Source: Bufo bufo
Lineage: Eukaryota; Chordata; Amphibia; Anura; Bufonidae
Direction of reading: 5' to 3'
NCBI RefSeq assembly: GCF_905171765.1
Contig: NC_053392.1
Location: 446,428,837-446,492,836, forward strand
Length of the DNA: 64,000 nucleotides
The notes under the pieces were generated by a model. The model did no database searches and was not told the origin of the DNA. It was given only the letters and a program-made list of their open reading frames with translations. Made by a program: the position numbers and the translations under genes. This document shows, one piece after another, positions 10,491 to 21,775 of this stretch. Numbering within the stretch: the stretch's first letter is position 1; the number at the start of each line of letters is the position of its first letter.

Positions 10491-12474
10491 AGCTGACTGC
10501 GGCATATGGGAGGTTTGCACTCTCTCTCCTTAGCCATCGGGCCCCCACGCCAAGGGCCTCATAGGCAAACTATCAATGTATTACACTGTGCAATATACTG
10601 ATAGTCAATGCAGTACAATGCAGATGTATTGTGCTGCATTGAAACAGGGATCAGACCCTGTGATTTTAAAGTCCCATAGTGGGACAAAAATAATAAGAGT
10701 GAAAAAAAAGTGTTTTTAACAATAAAAAAAATAAAAGTTTCAATTAAAATAAAAACTTTCCCATAAAAAGAGACATATAAAATTGTAAAAAATAGAAAAA
10801 AAAAATAGAAAAAAATCACTGTGTGCGTATTTTTTTTCTATTTTTTACAATTTTATGTCTCTTTTTATGGGAAAGTTTTTATTTTAATTGAAACTTTAAT
10901 TTTTTTTATTGTTAAAAACACTTTTTTTTCACTCTTATTATGGCATTACACTTTGTGTGATATAAGGTGACAAAAAAATGGCTTTTTTTTTAGAATTTTT
11001 ATTTTTTATTTTTACACTGTTGATCAGACGGGATGGATCATGTGATATTTTTATAGAGCAGGTTGTTACAACCTGCTCTATAAAAATATCACATGATCCA
11101 CCCCGTCTGGTCAACACTAAAAATAAAAAATAAAAAATAAAAATAAAAAAAAAAAGCCATTTTTTGTAACCTTATATCACACAAAGTGTAATGCCAAGCG
11201 ATCAAAAAGTCATACACACTGTAAAATTGTACCAATCAAACCGCCATCTCATCCTGCAAAAAATGAGACCCTACCTAAGACATCACCCAAAAATAACAAA
11301 AAAACTATGGCTCTCAGAATATGGAGACACTAAAACATGATTTTTTTTTGTTAAAAAAATGCTGTTATTGTGTAAAACGTAGGGTGGGTTTACACTAGCG
11401 TTAGGGAATCCGTTATGGCTTCACGTTATAACGGAAAATAATGGAATACCCAGATAGAATGCAAAACGGAAGCCTTAAAAAAAGCTGACTGCGGCATATG
11501 GGAGGTTTGCGCTCTCTCTCCTTAGCCATCGGGCCCCCACGCCAAGGGCCTCATAGGCAAACTATCAATGTATTACACTGTGCAATATACTGATAGTCAA
11601 TGCAGTACAATGCAGATGTATTGTGCTGCATTGAAACAGGGATCAGACCCTGTGATTTTGAAGTCCCATAGTGGGACAAAAATAATAAGAGTGAAAAAAA
11701 AGTGTTTTTAACAATAAAAAAAATAAAAGTTTCAATTAAAATAAAAACTTTCCCATAAAAAGAGACATATAAAATTGTAAAAAATAGAAAAAAAAATAGA
11801 AAAAAATCACTGTGTGCGTATTTTTTTTCTATTTTTTACAATTTTATGTCTCTTTTTATGGGAAAGTTTTTATTTTAATTGAAACTTTAATTTTTTTTAT
11901 TGTTAAAAACACTTTTTTTTCACTCTTATTATGGCATTACACTTTGTGTGATATAAGGTGACAAAAAAATGGCTTTTTTTTAGAATTTTTATTTTTACAC
12001 TGTTGATCAGACGGGAAGGATCATGTGATATTTTTATAGAGCAGGTTGTTACAACCTGCTCTATAAAAATATCACATGATCCACCCCGTCTGGTCAACAC
12101 TAAAAATAAAAAATAAAAAATAAAAAATAAAAATTTTAAAAAAATGCCATTTTTTGTAACCTTATATCACACAAAGTGTAATGCCAAGCGATCAAAAAGT
12201 CATACACACTGTAAAATTGTACCAATCAAACCGCCATCTCATCCTGCAAAAAATGAGACCCTACCTAAGACATCACCCAAAAATAACAAAAAAACTATGG
12301 CTCTCAGAATATGGAGACACTAAAACATGATTTTTTTTTGTTAAAAAAATGCTGTTATTGTGTAAAACGTAGGGTGGGTTTACACTAGCGTTAGGGAATC
12401 CGTTATGGCTTCACGTTATAACGGAAAATAATGGAATACCCAGATAGAATGCAAAACGGAAGCCTTAAAAAAAG
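10491..12474. repeat. Tandem duplication, two 992-bp units
   Basis: AGCTGACTGCGGCATATGGG begins at 10491 and again at 11483, and the two units match closely throughout with only scattered substitutions and A/T-run length changes. Unit 1 ends with the first 112 bp of the MITE at 12371, so the duplication is younger than that MITE. Confidence 0.92.
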
Positions 12475-12888
12475 CCTTCCGTTTGCTTTCCGTCCTAATA
12501 GTAACATAGTAACATAGTACATAAGGCCGAAAAAAGACATTTGTCCATCCAGTTCGGCCTGTCATCCTGCAAGTTGGGAAAGCAGAACGGATCCGTTTGG
12601 GTCCCGTTGTGCAAGACGGAAAACAAAGTCCTGTCGACAAGACTTTGTTTTCCGTCTTGCATAACGGGACCCAGACGGATCCGTTTTGATTCCCATAGAC
12701 TTCTATTAGGACGGAAAGCAAACGGAATGCCCTTTTTAAGGCTTCCGTTTTGCATTCCATCATAATACAAGTCTATAGGCAGAAGAATGGATCCATCCTT
12801 CCGTCTTATGTATTCCGTTATTTTCTGTTATAACCATTTTATAACGGAAAGCCATAACGGAATCCCTAACGCTAGTGTGAACCCACCC
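12371..12888. mobile_element. Palindromic TTAA MITE
   Basis: Left end AGGGTGGGTTTACACTAGCG mirrors right end CGCTAGTGTGAACCCACCCT, followed by TTAA (12889-12892). Inner arms contain inverted CCGTTATGGCTT and AAAACGGAAGCCTT blocks. Confidence 0.8.
12497..12575 (+). mobile_element. SINE-like fragment inside the MITE
   Basis: The stretch with ACATAGTAACATAGTACATA then AAGGCCGAAAAAAGACATTT and TCCATCCAGTTCGGCCTGTC matches a short interspersed repeat I recognise from frog genomes; family not certain. Confidence 0.45.
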
Positions 12889-13070
12889 TTAAATAAACAA
12901 AACAAAAGGTATCGCCGCGTCTGTAACAACCTGCTCTATAAAAATACCACATGACATAACCCCTCAGGTGAACACCGTAAAAAAAATAAAAATAAAAACG
13001 GTGTCAAAAAAGCCATTTTTTGTCAACCTACATCACAAAAAGTGTAATACCAAGCGATCAAATGCTGTCT

Positions 13071-13460
13071 GCAATATGGCAACGGGACACCTACTGCCTA
13101 CGTGGGTTTCACTGCTCCCTGTGTCCTTACAGCATGCACCACGTGCAGTAGCAGGGTCAGAATACCCCAGCTACACCAGCCTCACCACCGCAACAGCATT
13201 GCCTGACGAAGTATAATAGCAAAGCCACAGCGCTTCAGCCATATCTAATTCATCTCTGGCAAAGCATTGTACTACATTGTCAGTAAAAGTGACCGGGGAG
13301 CATTAAACGAACAGCAAACATCCAGCTGCACCTGCAGCTGCAGCACACCAGACTTGATAAAGGGGTCATGCGCACCCCGAAACGCGTTGTCTCTCAATAA
13401 ACCCGTACTTGTCTAATCCGGTTGTGATTTGCGCCTCACGTCCACCAGCTCGCCAGACCA
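13071..13460 (+). mobile_element. Penelope-like pseudo-LTR fragment
   Basis: Holds a decayed hammerhead-like fold at 13349-13392, a feature known in pseudo-LTRs of Penelope-like elements. It abuts the 3'-truncated end of the L1 element. Confidence 0.5.
13349..13392 (+). ncRNA. Decayed hammerhead ribozyme-like motif
   Basis: TTGATAA, a GGGGT/ACCCC stem, GAAACGCGTT and the AGAC/GTCT arms correspond to core, helix II, GAAA/helix III and helix I of a type I hammerhead. The core differs from CUGANGA at two positions (C3 to U, G8 to A), so activity is unlikely. Confidence 0.5.
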
Positions 13461-13464
13461 CAAA

Positions 13465-14205
13465 GGTTGTGACGGGCACTGTCAGTATTTCAAATAGCCT
13501 AAGGGCACCTTTCTTGACAAGTTGAATTCTACCCGAATAGATAGAGAGTAGAGCTATCTGAGGAGACGGTGATATAGAGGTCCGGTACAAAGCGTTATAT
13601 AGAGCAAAAACATCCTGCCACAGGGGGGCGACCCCAGGACAGCCCCACCAGATGTGGAGCATGGAGCCCACTGCATCGTGGCATCGCCAACATGTATTGG
13701 GAACAGAGGGATAAAACTGATGTGGCTTGACCGGAGTCCTATACCACCGTGTAAGGATTTTATAGTTCAACTCTTGTAGGCGGCAAGAAACCGTCGACTT
13801 ATGAGTGAATAGAAGGGAGCGATTCCATTGTTCAGCGGAAATGGTAACCGCTAATTCACTCTCCCAACCAGACACAAACCCCACATCCTTTAACTGTTCG
13901 GTTAACGTGCCATCCCCTACCTCCCTGGCACCAATCAGACCGTAGATCAAAGATATGCCATGACAAGGTCCTGACGCTGCTGTGCAGAGTTTTATAAAGT
14001 TAGTCAGAGGGGCGGATAGTTGCGATCCAGGAGCCAAGGAGCTTACGAAATTGCGGAGTTGGAGGTATCTGAACCAGCGACCTGGGGAGTCGGAAGAGAT
14101 ATGCGATAGATCACCGAATGGCAGAAGGGCTGAATCCCTGAATATGTCTTTAATTAAGATCTGTGAGGGGGAGGAAACCTGGAAGGCCGGTAAGGACCCA
14201 ATATA
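13465..14205 (-). pseudogene. L1 ORF2 C-terminal region
   Basis: The frame contains YKILTRWYRTP and CWRCHDAVGSMLHIWWGC, the conserved C-terminal CX2C...H...C segment of L1 ORF2 proteins, thought to aid RNA binding. It is separated from the reverse transcriptase by the Tc1 element at 14206-15615; joining the flanks across one TA brings the two sides together at the residues LPS and GSLPAFQV. The frame then runs into the Penelope-like sequence to the left. Confidence 0.85.
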
Positions 14206-15615
14206 CAGGGAGTGCAAAATTATTAGGCAAGTTGTATTTTTGAGGATTAATTTTATTATTGAACAACAACCATGTTCTCAATAAACCCAAAAAACTCATT
14301 AATATCAAAGCTGAATATTTTTGGAAGTAGTTTTTAGTTTGTTTTTAGTTTTAGCTATTTTAGGGGGATATCTGTGTGTGCAGGTGACTATTACTGTGCA
14401 TAATTATTAGGCAACTTAACAAAAAACAAATATATACCCATTTAAATTATTTATTTTTACCAGTGAAACCAATATAACATCTCAACATTCACAAATATAC
14501 ATTTCTGACCACAGCCTCACAGACACTGTTCAGAGAGGTGTACTGTTTTCCCTCCTTGTAAATCTCACATTTGATGTTGGACCACAGGTTCTCAATGGGG
14601 TTCAGATCAGGTGAACAAGGAGGCCATGTCATTAGATTTTCTTCTTTTATACCCTTTCTTGCCAACCACGCTGTGGAGTACTTGGACGCGTGTGATGGAG
14701 CATTGTCCTGCATGAAAATCATGTTTTTCTTGAAGGATGCAGACTTCTTCCTGTACCACTGCTTGAAGAAGGTGTCTTCCAGAAACTGGCAGTAGGACTG
14801 GGAGTTGAGCTTGACTCCATCCTCAACCCGAAAAGGCCCCACAAGCTCATCTTTGATGATACCAGCCCAAACCAGTACTCCACCTCCACCTTGCTGGCGT
14901 CTGAGTCGGACTGGAGCTCTCTGCCCTTTACCAATCCAGCCACGGGCCCATCCATCTGGCCCATCAAGACTCACTCTCATTTCATCAGTCCATAAAACCT
15001 TAGAAAAATCAGTCTTGAGATATTTCTTGGCCCAGTCTTGACGTTTCAGCTTGTGTGTCTTGTTCAGTGGTGGTCGTCTTTCAGCCTTTCTTACCTTGGC
15101 CATGTCTCTGAGTATTGCACACCTTGTGCTTTTGGGCACTCCAGTGATGTTGCAGCTCTGAAATATGGCCAAACTGGTGGCAAGTGGCATCTTGGCAGCT
15201 GCACGCTTGACTTTTCTCAGTTCATGGGCAGTTATTTTGCGCCTTGGTTTTTCCAAACGCTTCTTGCGACCCTGTTGACTATTTTGAATGAAACGCTTGA
15301 TTGTTCGATGATCACGCTTCAGAAGCTTTGCAATTTTAAGAGTGCTGCATCCCTCTGCAAGTTATCTCACTATTTTTGACTTTTCTGAGCCTGTCAAGTC
15401 CTTCTTTTGACCCATTTTGCCTAATAATTATGCACACCTAATATAGGGTGTTGATGTCATTAGACCACACCCCTTCTCATTACAGAGATGCACATCACCT
15501 AATATGCTTAATTGGTAGTAGGCTTTCGAGCCTATACAGCTTGGAGTAAGACAACATGCATAAAGAGGATGATGTGGTCAAAATACTCATTTGCCTAATA
15601 ATTCTGCACGCAGTG
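14206..15615 (-). mobile_element. Tc1/mariner DD37E element, copy 1 (1410 bp)
   Basis: Inverted ends CAGGGAGTGCAAAATTATTA and (reverse) CACTGCGTGCAGAATTATTA are flanked by TA on both sides (14204-14205, 15616-15617). Relative to copy 2 at 40495 it lacks about 135 bp near 14510 and a short block near the start codon. It lies inside L1 ORF2. Confidence 0.95.
14489..15415 (-). pseudogene. DD37E Tc1-type transposase, copy 1
   Basis: Cut-and-paste transposase. The catalytic residues are present: D in LWTDEMRV, D in FMQDNAPSH, and E in LNPIENLW, with 37 residues between the second and third, which defines the DD37E group. The expected start is the ATG at 15413-15415; a TAA at 15362-15364 replaces a tyrosine codon present in copy 2, and the C-terminus is altered by the deletion near 14510. 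The N-terminal helix-turn-helix region lies before the stop. Not expected to be active. Confidence 0.9.
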
Positions 15616-15617
15616 TA

Positions 15618-16908
15618 AGAAGGTAGGCCAGGGTGTATGGCAATAACCGTGAGAGGGCCTGGTACCGTGGCTAGTGCAGTTTTAGAAGCAAATTTCCCCC
15701 AGGAATTCACCAATGTCTGGAGCAACAGTGATTGCAGGGTCTGCGTGACAGTACCACTCGCGCCGCTAGGGAGCCAAAAGATCCCAGGTAGAAGGTGTGG
15801 AGCCAGGGTATGCTTAATGTCAACCCACAACTTTGAAGCCCGGTTGTGGATTAGGTCTAGTATACAATTTGCTATGGACGCCCTGAAATAGGACTGAAAA
15901 TTGGGAAGACCTGCCCCCCCCCAGTTGTTTTGCCCTAGAGAGAATTTTATAACTAATCCTAGCTCTGGGGCCATTCCAAATAAAACGGGATGCTATGGAG
16001 CGAAGTTGAGAGAAAAATCTATTAGGAATATTGCATGGGGCCGTCTGGAACAGATAAAGTATTTTGGGTAAAGTATCCATCTTTAGGGCGTTTATCTTAC
16101 CGAACCAGGATATGTGGAGAGGAGACCACTTCTGGAGGTCCGACTCAATAGACCTAAGAAGCGGTGTATAATTAAGTTTAAAAAGGTGACTAGGGTTGGA
16201 AGGGAGAGCAATACCTAAATGTCGGATTGAATCTTTTGCAATCTTGAACGAGAACGAGTCTCGAATGTGGACCACTTCCCGCTGCATGAGCGATATGTTC
16301 AGAATTTCAGATTTTTGAATGTTTACTTTGAAGTTGCTTAACTTCCCAAATATCTCGAATTCCCGAAGGACCGAAGGAAGTCCAATCCTCGGGGAGGAGA
16401 GATAAAGGAGCAGGTCGTCTGCAAAAAGGGAAAGTTTATGTTCTACTGAGCCAACAGTGACCCCTTTTATAGACTGATTATTCCTTAGGGCATTAGCGAG
16501 GGACTCCATGGTTATGATATAAAGGAAAGGGGAGAGAGGACACCCTTGGCGCGTTCCGTTTTTTATGGCAAAGGGCTGCGACAAAAGGCCATTGACACGG
16601 ACCTGGGCTGAGGGAGAGGAATATAAGGCCATAATGCGGTTGAGCATTTTAGGGCCCAGACCTATGTGTTCTAAAGTCAAAGCCAGGAATCTCCAGTCGA
16701 CTCTATCAAAGGCCTTCTCTGCATCTACCGAAAGCAGACACAGAGGAGATCCAGTAGACCTGGCTCTGGCTATAATGGCGATAGATTTCAAGGTGCTATC
16801 TCTTGCCTCTCTGCCAGGGACAAATCCTACCTGTTCTTGGTGGATACATTTCATAATGTGGGGGTTTAATCGCAAGGCTATCAGCTTAGCGTAGATTTTT
16901 AAGTCCAC
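15618..16908 (-). pseudogene. L1 ORF2 reverse transcriptase
   Basis: Contains the LINE RT blocks QVGFVPGREARD, SVDAEKAFDRVDW, GTRQGCPLSPFLY and the catalytic LFADDLLLYL. A second frame (15618-15974) continues with WGGAGLPNFQSYFRA. The switch between the two frames falls at a run of nine C (15914-15922), so it is probably a homopolymer slip. RT copies the element RNA at the nicked target. The piece from 17077 joins upstream. Confidence 0.9.
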
Positions 16909-17076
16909 ATTTAGGAGGGAAATTGGTCTGTAATTGGTACAATGGGAAAGATCTTTGTCGGGTTTAGGTATTACTGCTATGTATGCCTGTAGGGATTGAG
17001 GCGGGATCGGAACATCCGATGTGATGGAATTAAAAGCCTGGAGTAGGATAGGGGATATTTCCTCAATGAGAAGCTT

Positions 17077-17535
17077 TTAGAACCTGGCTGTCAGACCATC
17101 TGGGCCCGGGCTTTTCCCATTCATGAGATTATTCACAACACAAATGAGTTCAGATTTAGAGAAGTCTTCTTCCAAATCTGATAGCGCCTCAGCAGGGAGA
17201 CGCATAGGGCCAAACTGATGAATATAGTCACGGGTGTCTGACACCAGCTGATCAGAAGCAGGGTCCCTCCCTGCGTTAAGGTGGTAGAGGGCTCCATAGT
17301 AGGACTGAAATTCGGACGATATGTCAGAGGGAGAATGTACAAGGCCTTTACTGGGGGAATTAATCGAGGGCACATGGGTCTGTGGGAGACGAGGGTGGAG
17401 TGCCTTAGCTAACCATTTTCCACTCTTATCCCCATACTCGAAAAAACTATATTTAATTTTGTCTCGGAGACACAGGGTTCTCTGGTCTAGAATTTGAAGT
17501 ATCTGTTGGCGGAGAAGAGAGATATCAGCTTTCAA
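17077..17535 (-). pseudogene. L1 ORF2, region between endonuclease and RT
   Basis: A 152-residue frame that ends in NLMNGKSPGPDGLTARF, the conserved block at the start of LINE reverse transcriptases, and holds KYSFFEYGDKSGKWLAKAL upstream, typical of the L1 linker. A stop and frame changes separate it from the RT core at 16908. Confidence 0.85.
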
Positions 17536-17619
17536 TTGGTCTGATGGGGTGAGCTTGTTCAGTGCTTCTTTATCGTCAAGAGGAGGGCAGAGAGCTTTGC
17601 AGAATGTTCCTTCTTAAGC

Positions 17620-17982
17620 CTAGTGCCATGGGATATGAAAAAGCCCCCTTAGGACGCATTTTAGGGCTTCCCATTTAATAGGAGGTGGGGACGTGTCGGA
17701 TTGGTGGTTATTGATAAAGTTTGCAATGGCGGTACGAACGTCCGTCATGCACACCAGGTCATTTAGGAGATTGTCATTTAGCCTCCACGTGAAGGGGCGG
17801 GGGAGTGGTGGACGGGTTCGGAGGCGGCCATAAACAGGAGAGGGGTCGGACCAAAGAAACCCATCCATCGAGCAATGGGGATCAAGATCTAAAAGATTGT
17901 GGGAAACAAAGAGATGATCTAATCTAGCGTAGCTGTTATGGGCCAGGGAATGAAAGCTAAAGTCTCTGACTCCTGGATGCAA
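17620..17982 (-). pseudogene. L1 endonuclease, C-terminal half
   Basis: Frame with FSFHSLAHNSYARLDHLFVS and WSDPSPVYGRL. The first is the conserved R-L-D segment of L1 AP-endonucleases. The second corresponds to the S-D-H motif, where the catalytic histidine is replaced by proline here, so nicking activity would be lost. Confidence 0.85.
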
Positions 17983-18030
17983 TACCCTCCAAAGATAAAC
18001 TAGGTAAAGGGAGGAAAGGTCTTTTTTGAA

Positions 18031-18534
18031 TCAGTGTTGGGATGCCGGGGAGATAGAGGACTTACCGGTCAAACAGTCTACAGTGGGATCTATTACCATG
18101 TTGAAGTCACCACCCAGTATGATGGAAGAGCCGTCCGCAAAGCGGGCAAGGTTCCTCAGGATCTTGGAAGCGACAGGTATCTGCCCCTGGTTGGGAAAAT
18201 AGACATTAGCGATTGTGAAAATGTTTTGGCCCTCTGATAGCTTAAGAAAGATATAACGCCCCCTAATGTCGGTCTCCGAAGATAGGACAGTGGGGTGAAA
18301 GGCTTTGTGAAAGGCTATAGACACACCACCAGCTTTTTTGTCCGGATGGGGGCTGTGGAACCAAGTGGTGTGATACCCAAGATCACACTTAGGAACTGAG
18401 GATGCTTTGAAATGGGTTTCCTGGAACATGGCCAGCATGACACGTTTCTTGTGAAGGCGATATAGAATCTGGCTACGCTTTTCAGGTTTGTTAAGGCCTC
18501 TAGCATTGTAAGTACAAAAAGACAGAGAGGCCAT
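18031..18534 (-). pseudogene. L1 endonuclease, N-terminal half (ORF2 start)
   Basis: Starts MASLSFCTYNARGLNKPEKR at 18534. It has AMFQETHF (catalytic glutamate), TIANVYFPNQG and IILGGDFNMV, the ordered motifs of the apurinic-like endonuclease that nicks target DNA. It ends in a premature stop at 18031, after which the next frame resumes at 17982. Confidence 0.9.
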
Positions 18535-19021
18535 CCCGTGTGAGAAGTGAAACCTTTATGTGTATAAGGGATAGGGTGGGAGCAAGAAGGGCAAGAACAA
18601 GAGGGAATAGGTGAGACACGAGACAAGACAAACAAACAGTTAACAAACAAACACAGGTAAACTCCAAAAGGAGAGAGCCAGAAGAGCCGGCTCAATAGTA
18701 GACTAAAGTGTGACAACAATCACTATTGACACTGAGTGTCGTTATCCCTATGGGGGGAGTGGAGAAGTCGAGGACAAAAGCGGCAACCTTACTGACCCCC
18801 GACACAGAAACAGACTGAGAACAATAGAACACACATAGCGTGTAACACATGAACAAATAAAAGAACAATTGCTGAACGCATAGAAGAGCAGATGATCCCG
18901 AGTCAGCTAAACGGGTTTAGGCCGTCGGTCTCGGATGGCGTCTGGAGGATCTCTGGGGGTTCGGCGCCGTTGTCTGCCATTCTTCACGGCTCCCTGTGGG
19001 AGGAACTAGCAGGGGTTTGGG

Positions 19022-19912
19022 CTAGTCCGGAAGATACACAATGGGCAGGTCAAACGTGTTCAGGAACTTGTGGAGATCGTCCATTGCTCTGAAGGTCGCT
19101 GACTTCCCATCTTTCCTTGCGGTAATTTGGAAAGGAAAGCCCCATCTATATATAATGGCGTTATCCCTTAGCATGGACAGGAGGGGTTTCAGGGCCTTGC
19201 TAAGTTGTAGAGTGCGCCTGGCGAGGTCCGGGAGGATCTGGATAGGGTTAGAATCCATTTCAGTGCCAGCTGCCTCACGAGCTGCTTTAAGGATAGACTC
19301 TTTTTCCCTATAAAAATGGATACGGCATATGACGTCCCTAGGACGATTCGGATCCAACGACTTTGGGCCAAGCACCCTATGAATGCGATCAATTTCAATT
19401 ATGTTGGAAGGATCCATATGTAGGAGCGCTGAAAAATGGGTCTGAGCCCAAACGGCCAGGTCGACGACGGTTTCAGGTAGCCCTCTGATGCGGAGGTTAT
19501 TCCGCCTGTTCCTATTTTCTATATCATCAATATGGGCTAAAATGTCCTGCAACTGAGCAGCGTGTGCGTTTATGATCTGGGAATGGCAGTCCAGGGAGGT
19601 GAGGATCTGTTCTTGCTTGTTTTCAATGTCCTCTACTCTCTGCCCTATATGTTTGATATCTTGATGTAAAACTGCCATGTCCTGCTTATGGGATGCCTCC
19701 ATTTTGCTTAACAGGGCCCCCACTTCAGCGGTTGTAGGGAGAGATTTAAGGTGCTGCTTCCAGTCCCAGTCATCTAGCAGGACTGACCGAGGGAGAGATC
19801 TGCCAGAGAAGGCTGACAGGGCTGGGGAGCCACACATGTTGAGCTGTGGGTCTGGAGACTCAGCAGGGCTTCTGGATAAGGGGGAGGATGTCGCCATAGA
19901 TATTGGACTCAC
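19022..19912 (-). CDS. L1 ORF1 protein (coiled coil plus RRM-like)
   Basis: A 296-residue frame. A heptad-rich stretch around IKHIGQRVEDIENKQEQIL and LQDILAHIDDIENRNRRNN is the coiled coil that trimerises ORF1p. NNLRIRGLPETVVD opens the RRM-like domain and CRIHFYREKESIL and RRTLQLSKALKPLL the C-terminal domain. ORF1p binds L1 RNA and acts as a chaperone. The frame appears intact from the coiled coil on, but a 164-bp tandem duplication upstream shifts it relative to the presumed start at 20328. Confidence 0.85.
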   Translation of the reverse strand: MSPISMATSSPLSRSPAESPDPQLNMCGSPALSAFSGRSLPRSVLLDDWDWKQHLKSLPTTAEVGALLSKMEASHKQDMAVLHQDIKHIGQRVEDIENKQEQILTSLDCHSQIINAHAAQLQDILAHIDDIENRNRRNNLRIRGLPETVVDLAVWAQTHFSALLHMDPSNIIEIDRIHRVLGPKSLDPNRPRDVICRIHFYREKESILKAAREAAGTEMDSNPIQILPDLARRTLQLSKALKPLLSMLRDNAIIYRWGFPFQITARKDGKSATFRAMDDLHKFLNTFDLPIVYLPD

Positions 19913-20235
19913 CGCTGCTGCATAAGTGACAGGGAGTCCTCCGGTGAGTGTGTCCCCCTGTACGTGTGTGCTCGAGACTGCCGACTTCCCGATGCGCCGG
20001 ATTCTTGAGCTGTATCCGCCATCTTGGACGCTGCAGTTCCTGCGCCTGAGGATACCGCCATGGCTGCTGGGCTCACCGCTGCTGTGTAGGTGACAGGGAG
20101 TCCTCCGGTGTATGTGTCAACCTGGACATGTGTGCTGGAGATTGCCGACTTCCCTCTGGTCACCGGCGGCGAGGTGCCGGAATCTTGCATTGCCTCCGCC
20201 ATCATGGATGTTGCGGTTCCCGCGCCTGAGGCCCC
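19908..20235. repeat. 164-bp tandem duplication in the L1 ORF1 N-terminus
   Basis: CTCACCGCTGCTG followed by GTGACAGGGAGTCCTCCGGTG occurs at 19908 and 20072. The period of 164 is not a multiple of three and coincides with the frame change between the 20328-19909 frame and ORF1 proper. The copies have diverged moderately. Confidence 0.8.
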
Positions 20236-20436
20236 CGGCTGGCTGGAGGGACCGAAGAAGCGCAATATATCGCCCGGCTCACGTGCCAGAGGTGCTGGGG
20301 TGGAATAGGGACCTCTCTTACGGACCATGGTAGGATCAGCGTTCAGCTTTTCGCTATGGTGGGGATTATTAAGTCGGTGGTGGTCAGGAGCGCAGGCCGT
20401 GTGCTGCTCACTCCGCCATCGGCAAGCTCCGCCCCC

Positions 20437-21084
20437 TCATTCTTTTTTTAAATTCTGTAATTAATAGGGGCAGTGATGCTGACCATATTGTAATATAATT
20501 TAATTACTGAAATCGTACATTTCTATTAGAAAAATAGCTCTGAAGTGGCTCATTTTGAACCTTAGCAACGCTCCTCTGTCTTCTGTTTACATCACAGTGG
20601 AGACAGAAGACAGAGGAGCGTTGCTAAGGCTCAAAATGGGCCACTTTAGAGCTATTTTTCTAATATAAATGTACAATTTCAGCAATTAAAGTATACTACA
20701 AAAATGGTCTATATCACTGCCTCTATACATTACAAAAATAAATAAACAATGAAAGTTAAATTTTAACCCTGTAAACCACCTATAACAGCTGTCTTTTCTA
20801 ATAAAACATATATGAAGCATAGTAAAAAAAAATCATAATTAAAAAAGAAAAATAAGAAAAGTAATGATAAAACTCCACACAGAATAAATACATTTTAAAT
20901 ATGTAGAAATCAACATTATGATCTCTGGAACACAGAGAGGCAAAATCAAAATGATGTTACTGATATCATCAAGGCTAAAATTGTCCCAGGAAAAGGACCC
21001 TTTCAGATAAGCGAGTTTCACGCTCCGAACTTGCAGCGCAGCACCGTCCTGAACTCTGGAGCACTGCCGGGGTCACATAGCATT
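20437..21084. other. Interval with a fold-back MITE
   Basis: 20467-20724 is a palindrome (GGGGCAGTGATGCTGACCAT against ATGGTCTATATCACTGCC, with AGCAACGCTCCTCTGTCTTC arms). The rest shows no recognisable gene. Confidence 0.65.
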
Positions 21085-21332
21085 TAGGATTGAGCGAACC
21101 CGAACTGTAAAGTTCAGGTTCGTACCGAACTTTAGGATTTTTGGACCCTGGACCCGAACCCAAACTTTTCAGTAAAAGTTCGGGTTCGGTGTTCGGCAAT
21201 TTATAGCGCTTTTTGAAAGGCTGCAGAGCAGCCAATCAACAAGTGTTTAACTTCTGTGCCTTTAGAAGCCATCACAGTCATGCCTACTAATAGCATGGCT
21301 GTGATTGGCCAGTGCAGCATGTGACCCAGCCT

Positions 21333-21341
21333 CTATATAAG
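21333..21341 (+). promoter_or_regulatory. TATA-like box upstream of the hAT transposase
   Basis: CTATATAAG followed by GC-containing sequence, about 1.1 kb before the first transposase frame. Confidence 0.45.
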
Positions 21342-21561
21342 CTGGAGTCACGTAGCACTGCACGTCACTCTGCTCTGAATAGTGCAGGGATAGCATGCTG
21401 CTGCTGCGAGGGAGAGAATAGGACAGAATCTTTAATCTGAAGTGCTTAACTCAGTGATCTACAGCGATTTTGTTTTGTAAGTGCAGTGCACAATCTTTTT
21501 ACCCTGCCCTGAGCCCAGTGACACAGAAAAATAAATTTTATCCGTCTGTTAGTTAGGTGTA

Positions 21562-21775
21562 ACATACCTGAACTGGTCCCTAAAAATTGGGTTTTTGAAA
21601 ATTTCGGAAAAATTTCAAGATTTGCTTCTGAACTTCTAAGCCTTGTAACATCCCCAAAAAATAAAATATCATTCCCAAAATGATCCAAACATGAAGTAGA
21701 CATATGGGGAATGTAAAGTAATAACTATTTTTGGAGGTATTACTATGTATTATAGAGGTAGAGAAATTGAAACTT
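21562..21775 (+). mobile_element. piggyBac-family fragment
   Basis: Starts CATACCTGAACTGGTCCCTA and ends TAGAGAAATTGAAACTT. It is nearly identical to 24160-24371 and matches, in reverse, the left arm of the element at 29236. Confidence 0.8.

Larger units (their letters stand above)
10267..13070. mobile_element. TTAA-type (piggyBac-like) non-autonomous repeat, rearranged
   Basis: Starts TTAACACCTTAAGAACCC, resembling the TTAACCCCTTAAGGACCC end at 29232. The interior has several self-inverted blocks (for example GCATTACACTTTGTG against CACAAAGTGTAATGC, and a near-perfect hairpin around 11040-11100) and a conserved segment around GCGATCAAAAAGTCATAC. A 992-bp unit is duplicated in tandem and a second TTAA MITE is inserted at 12371-12888. 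The right boundary near 13070 is approximate. Confidence 0.55.
13461..20436 (-). mobile_element. L1-type LINE, nearly full length
   Basis: On minus: 5' region starting GGGGGCGGAGCTTGCCGATG at 20436, ORF1 with coiled coil and RRM-like region, ORF2 with AP endonuclease, reverse transcriptase and C-terminal CCHC-like region. The 3' UTR and poly(A) are missing; a Penelope-like fragment follows. A DD37E Tc1 element splits ORF2 at 14206-15615. Several frameshifts and stops separate the ORF2 pieces. Confidence 0.9.
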
